Part shown: one piece after another, positions 7,737 to 9,915 of the stretch | How positions within the stretch are numbered: position 1 is the stretch's first letter | Layout of the letters: each line of letters starts with the position of its first letter | Origin: Saprospiraceae bacterium | Lineage (GTDB): Bacteria > Bacteroidota > Bacteroidia > Chitinophagales > Saprospiraceae | Assembly: GCA_022842255.1 (NCBI GenBank) | Contig: JALHPW010000131.1 | Coordinates: 1-9,915 of the forward strand | Direction of reading: 5' to 3' | Length of the DNA stretch: 9,915 nt | Made by a program: the position numbers and the translations under genes | The notes under the pieces: generated by a model | The model's database searches: none | What the model saw: only the letters and a program-made list of their open reading frames with translations | Told to the model about the DNA's origin: nothing

Positions 7737-7771
7737 TTGACGGATTTCGCGACTAACTTGACGGATTTGGC
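7737..7771 (+). promoter_or_regulatory. Two direct repeats at 21-bp period: candidate operator for the AraC-type regulator
   Basis: TTGACGGATTT occurs perfectly at 7737-7747 and again at 7758-7768. Extended to 14 bases (7737-7750 and 7758-7771) the copies match at 13. The 21-bp period is two helical turns, which places both copies on the same DNA face, the arrangement known for AraC half-sites. It lies just after a gene with an AraC-type DNA-binding domain and before the MACPF gene. The protein-DNA assignment is inference. Confidence 0.62.
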
Positions 7772-7794
7772 TTGTTAAGATACACCCACTTTTG
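7766..7794 (+). promoter_or_regulatory. Weak candidate promoter of the propeller-MACPF gene
   Basis: TTTG (7766-7769), overlapping the second direct repeat, and CACTTTTG (7787-7794), which matches TAnnTTTG except for the first T, are separated by 17 bases. A poor -7 element with an activator site over the -33 region is what an activator-dependent promoter would look like. The match is weak. Confidence 0.3.
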
Positions 7795-7796
7795 TC

Positions 7797-7838
7797 CTGA
7801 TGGCAAAGCGGCCCAGCTGCGGAGAGCTTTGCCATTAG
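7797..7838 (+). other. Strong hairpin in the presumed leader of the propeller-MACPF gene
   Basis: A 13-bp stem (7797-7809 with 7826-7838) has a single G-T wobble and a 16-base loop that contains the palindrome CAGCTG. No T-run follows, so it is not a standard intrinsic terminator. It sits 53 bases before the ATG. It could be a leader RNA structure that affects stability or translation, or an inverted-repeat protein site. Confidence 0.6.
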
Positions 7839-7891
7839 ATTCCTATTTTACAAAACAATTTCAACCTATCATCACTCAAAATCAAATTGAT

Positions 7892-9915
7892 ATGAAGCAA
7901 TCAATTTTACGGTATCCCGTAGATGAAATAACGGTCAATACCCCAAGCAACCCCAAAGGAGTACCTGGGTTTACCATTTTGGGCGATGGGCTCAATGGGA
8001 TTTGTCGAGCATTGACTGTCGGCTCGGGCAATATGGTCTATGCAGGTGGAGAATTCACTTTGGCGAACAATATCGAAGCTAACCGTATTGCCCGATGGAA
8101 CGGAAGTCATTGGGCAGCCTTGGGAGAGGGCGTTGACGATGTTTGCAAGGCCATAGCGGTGAGTGCCCACGGACAGGTGTATGCTGCAGGTAAATTCATA
8201 CATGCGGGTAATATCGAAGTAAACCATATTGCCAAATGGGACGGCCTGTCATGGGAATCGCTCGGCTCGGGGCTGCCCTCTGATTGTGATGCACTTGCCA
8301 TTGACAGTCAAGGCAATGTATATGCAGGTGGCTATTTTACCAAAATTGGCGAGCTGCAAGTGAATTACGTAGCAAAGTGGAACCCTGTAGATAACACCTG
8401 GTCTGCGGTAGGCAGTGGTCTTTCAAGCGAATGCCAGGCCTTGGTTTTTGATGCAGATGGCATTTTATACGCCGGTGGAGCATTTGGTGTAAGCAAATGG
8501 AATAATGTTACAGCTGCCTGGGAATCCGTAGGCTCATTGGCAGGGTTAAAAGCCTGTTATGCATTAACCATTGGCAATTCTGGCACCGCCAAAACCATTT
8601 ATGCCGCCGGTAATTTCGGCGTCAGCAAGTGGGATGGAACAACTTGGATACCCCTCGAATTAGGGTATGATAACAGGCATATTGACATCAACTGCTACGC
8701 ACTTGCCCTGGATAACAAAAATAAGTTGTTTACGCTGGGGGAGTTCAGTAGCTTTCAGGCACCTCAAAGCCCTTATAATGGAATGGCTGTTCACGATGGT
8801 GCAAAATGGTCAGACCCTCCTGGAGGCCGCTTATTTGAATATGAGGACGGTGCAGCCAATGCAGGGAAAGGTTACGCGATCTGTGGTGATTCAAACGGGA
8901 ATCTTTTTGTTGGCGGTGATTTTAAGTTGCCGGGGCATAACGTGGCCAAGTTTAGTTACACCAGGAGCTCCGATTACAAGGTTTTGCTGGATGCTGGTGT
9001 CTTAGATAAGGGGAGAGTACAAAACAATGATTTGGCCGAGACAGACGACAAGTGGAGCAGTCACTTCATTTACATTAAAAACCTTTCCCCCAAATCAGGA
9101 TTGATCAAGGTGAGTAGAAGTGGGGTCGCCATTGGCAACATCCAATCGCCTAGCGATGCAGTATGGATAGTACCTGTAAGGACTGGGGAAACGCTCACCT
9201 TTTCTCTATCCGAAGGCAACGAAAAGGTGTCGCCGCCATACCTCGCGATTACGGACTGGTCTCAAAGGGCCAAGGTTTACAACACCGACATCGTTGCTCC
9301 GTATTCCAGCAGTAAAGCAGATTTCAAAAGCCTTCCTAGTCAGGTGGCAAGCGAGTCTTCCTTCGATATTTACAAAATACCGCCGGCGAGGATTGACCTG
9401 TCCAAGAACCAGGGCGGTGGAATCAGGCAGCAAATATTTAAGGGTTTAAATGATGGTGATACCAACTATAACCTGGTGGAGGATTATGCACTCAAACCAC
9501 ACTTTGATTTAACCATCTCAAAAGAAAGCAAAGGCAGCCAAAAAACCAGTTCGGTATATGGCGCTCAAAACTTTAAAAAATCCCTTGCTGCCAATATTGA
9601 AGTCGGTGTGTCAACACCAAATATTGGGATAGAGGCCAAGTATGGATTTAGTGTAGCAACTGAATCAGCTATTGCTAACGAAGAGGTGTTTTCCCTGTCA
9701 AGTGTTGAAGGCACCGAATATTCGATTGATTTGGTAAACGACCAGATTGAGCTTACTGACGATTTTGTAAAGGAGGTGCTTGGTTTGCCAGTCCCCAAAT
9801 CCAATTACGCTACCATTGAAGAGGCAAAAGTGGATCCTGGTTGGGCAAGTTATCGGAACACGTTCCTTGAAAAATGGGGAACGCACTATCCTACCCAGGT
9901 TATTTATGGCGGTTA
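7892..9915 (+). CDS. Seven-bladed beta-propeller fused to a MACPF (perforin-like) domain, 3' end outside window
   Basis: The frame is open from ATG 7892 to the right edge, 674 codons without a stop. Residues ~27-356 carry seven repeats built on YAGGxF and N-x-I-A-K-W-(N/D)-G-x-x-W-x-x-L-G-x-G, a beta-propeller resembling those of secreted repeat proteins. Residues ~357-500 form a beta-rich linker domain I do not recognise. From ~505 the sequence follows a MACPF domain: an N-terminal GLNDGDTNYN stretch, a Ser- and Gly-rich transmembrane-hairpin region (~550-605), FVKEVLGLP (625-633), and the signature YRNTFLEKWGTHY (654-666) followed by VIYGG. MACPF proteins oligomerise and insert beta-hairpins into membranes. 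The frame is open upstream to 7757 with TTG codons at 7772 and 7829, but no possible start gives a hydrophobic signal peptide. The ATG was kept because of its AT-rich leader. The C-terminus is unseen, so any sorting domain cannot be judged. Confidence 0.9.
   Translation, partial: MKQSILRYPVDEITVNTPSNPKGVPGFTILGDGLNGICRALTVGSGNMVYAGGEFTLANNIEANRIARWNGSHWAALGEGVDDVCKAIAVSAHGQVYAAGKFIHAGNIEVNHIAKWDGLSWESLGSGLPSDCDALAIDSQGNVYAGGYFTKIGELQVNYVAKWNPVDNTWSAVGSGLSSECQALVFDADGILYAGGAFGVSKWNNVTAAWESVGSLAGLKACYALTIGNSGTAKTIYAAGNFGVSKWDGTTWIPLELGYDNRHIDINCYALALDNKNKLFTLGEFSSFQAPQSPYNGMAVHDGAKWSDPPGGRLFEYEDGAANAGKGYAICGDSNGNLFVGGDFKLPGHNVAKFSYTRSSDYKVLLDAGVLDKGRVQNNDLAETDDKWSSHFIYIKNLSPKSGLIKVSRSGVAIGNIQSPSDAVWIVPVRTGETLTFSLSEGNEKVSPPYLAITDWSQRAKVYNTDIVAPYSSSKADFKSLPSQVASESSFDIYKIPPARIDLSKNQGGGIRQQIFKGLNDGDTNYNLVEDYALKPHFDLTISKESKGSQKTSSVYGAQNFKKSLAANIEVGVSTPNIGIEAKYGFSVATESAIANEEVFSLSSVEGTEYSIDLVNDQIELTDDFVKEVLGLPVPKSNYATIEEAKVDPGWASYRNTFLEKWGTHYPTQVIYGG
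7970..8959 (+). repeat. Seven tandem beta-propeller blade repeats within the MACPF protein
   Basis: The blade cores are at residues Y50-AGGEF, Y97-AAGKF, Y144-AGGYF, Y193-AGGAF, Y237-AAGNF, F280-TLGEF and F339-VGGDF. Blades run 41-59 residues. Blades 4 and 5 are shortened and share the string FGVSKW. The seventh blade lacks its own W-x-x-LGxG strand, and the N-terminal FTILGDGL (27-34) supplies it, closing the ring. The first six blades each follow a Cys in the same register (C38, C85, C132, C181, C222, C268). Confidence 0.85.

Noticed and set aside
7907..8301. Minus-strand open frames opposite the start of the propeller-MACPF gene
   Set aside because: The plus strand encodes clear propeller repeats here. 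The antisense frames only reflect the periodic codons of those repeats.
7970..8959. Propeller repeats considered as a tandem DNA repeat or a CRISPR-like array
   Set aside because: The repetition is at the protein level with varying unit length. The DNA copies are diverged and there are no identical repeats with unique spacers.

Overview
The window reads as chromosomal DNA of a Bacteroidota bacterium, probably of the Saprospiria type; the genus is not certain. Three things support this. Two promoter elements match the Bacteroidota -7 sequence TAnnTTTG exactly. No gene has a clear Shine-Dalgarno site. The gene content also fits: an outer-membrane beta-barrel protein, a lipoprotein, and a single-chain hybrid two-component regulator ending in an AraC-type DNA-binding domain.

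Layout. Positions 1-1170 (+) hold the 3' part of a gene for a low-complexity linker joined to a C-terminal outer-membrane beta-barrel. It is followed at 1249-2208 (+) by a lipoprotein of unknown function, and the pair ends at a strong intrinsic terminator (2248-2281). Convergent to it, on the minus strand, are accA (4367-3402, acetyl-CoA carboxylase carboxyltransferase alpha) and then a WecA/TagO-type polyprenyl-phosphate sugar-1-phosphate transferase (3335-2280). These are a fatty-acid synthesis gene and an envelope polysaccharide gene, probably transcribed together. Divergent from accA is a tRNA-Asp(GUC) gene (4538-4611) with its own promoter, followed by two tandem, near-duplicate terminators.

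The right third is the most interesting part. A 942-residue hybrid regulator (4865-7693: signal peptide, TPR-like periplasmic sensor, membrane segment, histidine kinase, receiver, AraC helix-turn-helix) lies 198 bases upstream of a co-oriented gene (7892 to beyond the right edge). That gene encodes a seven-bladed beta-propeller fused to a membrane attack complex/perforin (MACPF) domain. It was found by direct translation, because it runs off the window. The space between the two genes holds an 11-bp perfect direct repeat (14 bp with one mismatch) at a 21-bp period, the geometry expected of an AraC-family operator, followed by a weak promoter match and a 13-bp-stem hairpin in the presumed leader.

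Working model (inference): the regulator senses a periplasmic signal through its TPR-like domain and controls the propeller-MACPF gene through the 21-bp repeats. The propeller would act as a targeting module and the MACPF domain as a pore former. The protein has no visible Sec signal peptide, so how it would leave the cell, or whether it does, is open. The accA, transferase and tRNA genes look like ordinary housekeeping.
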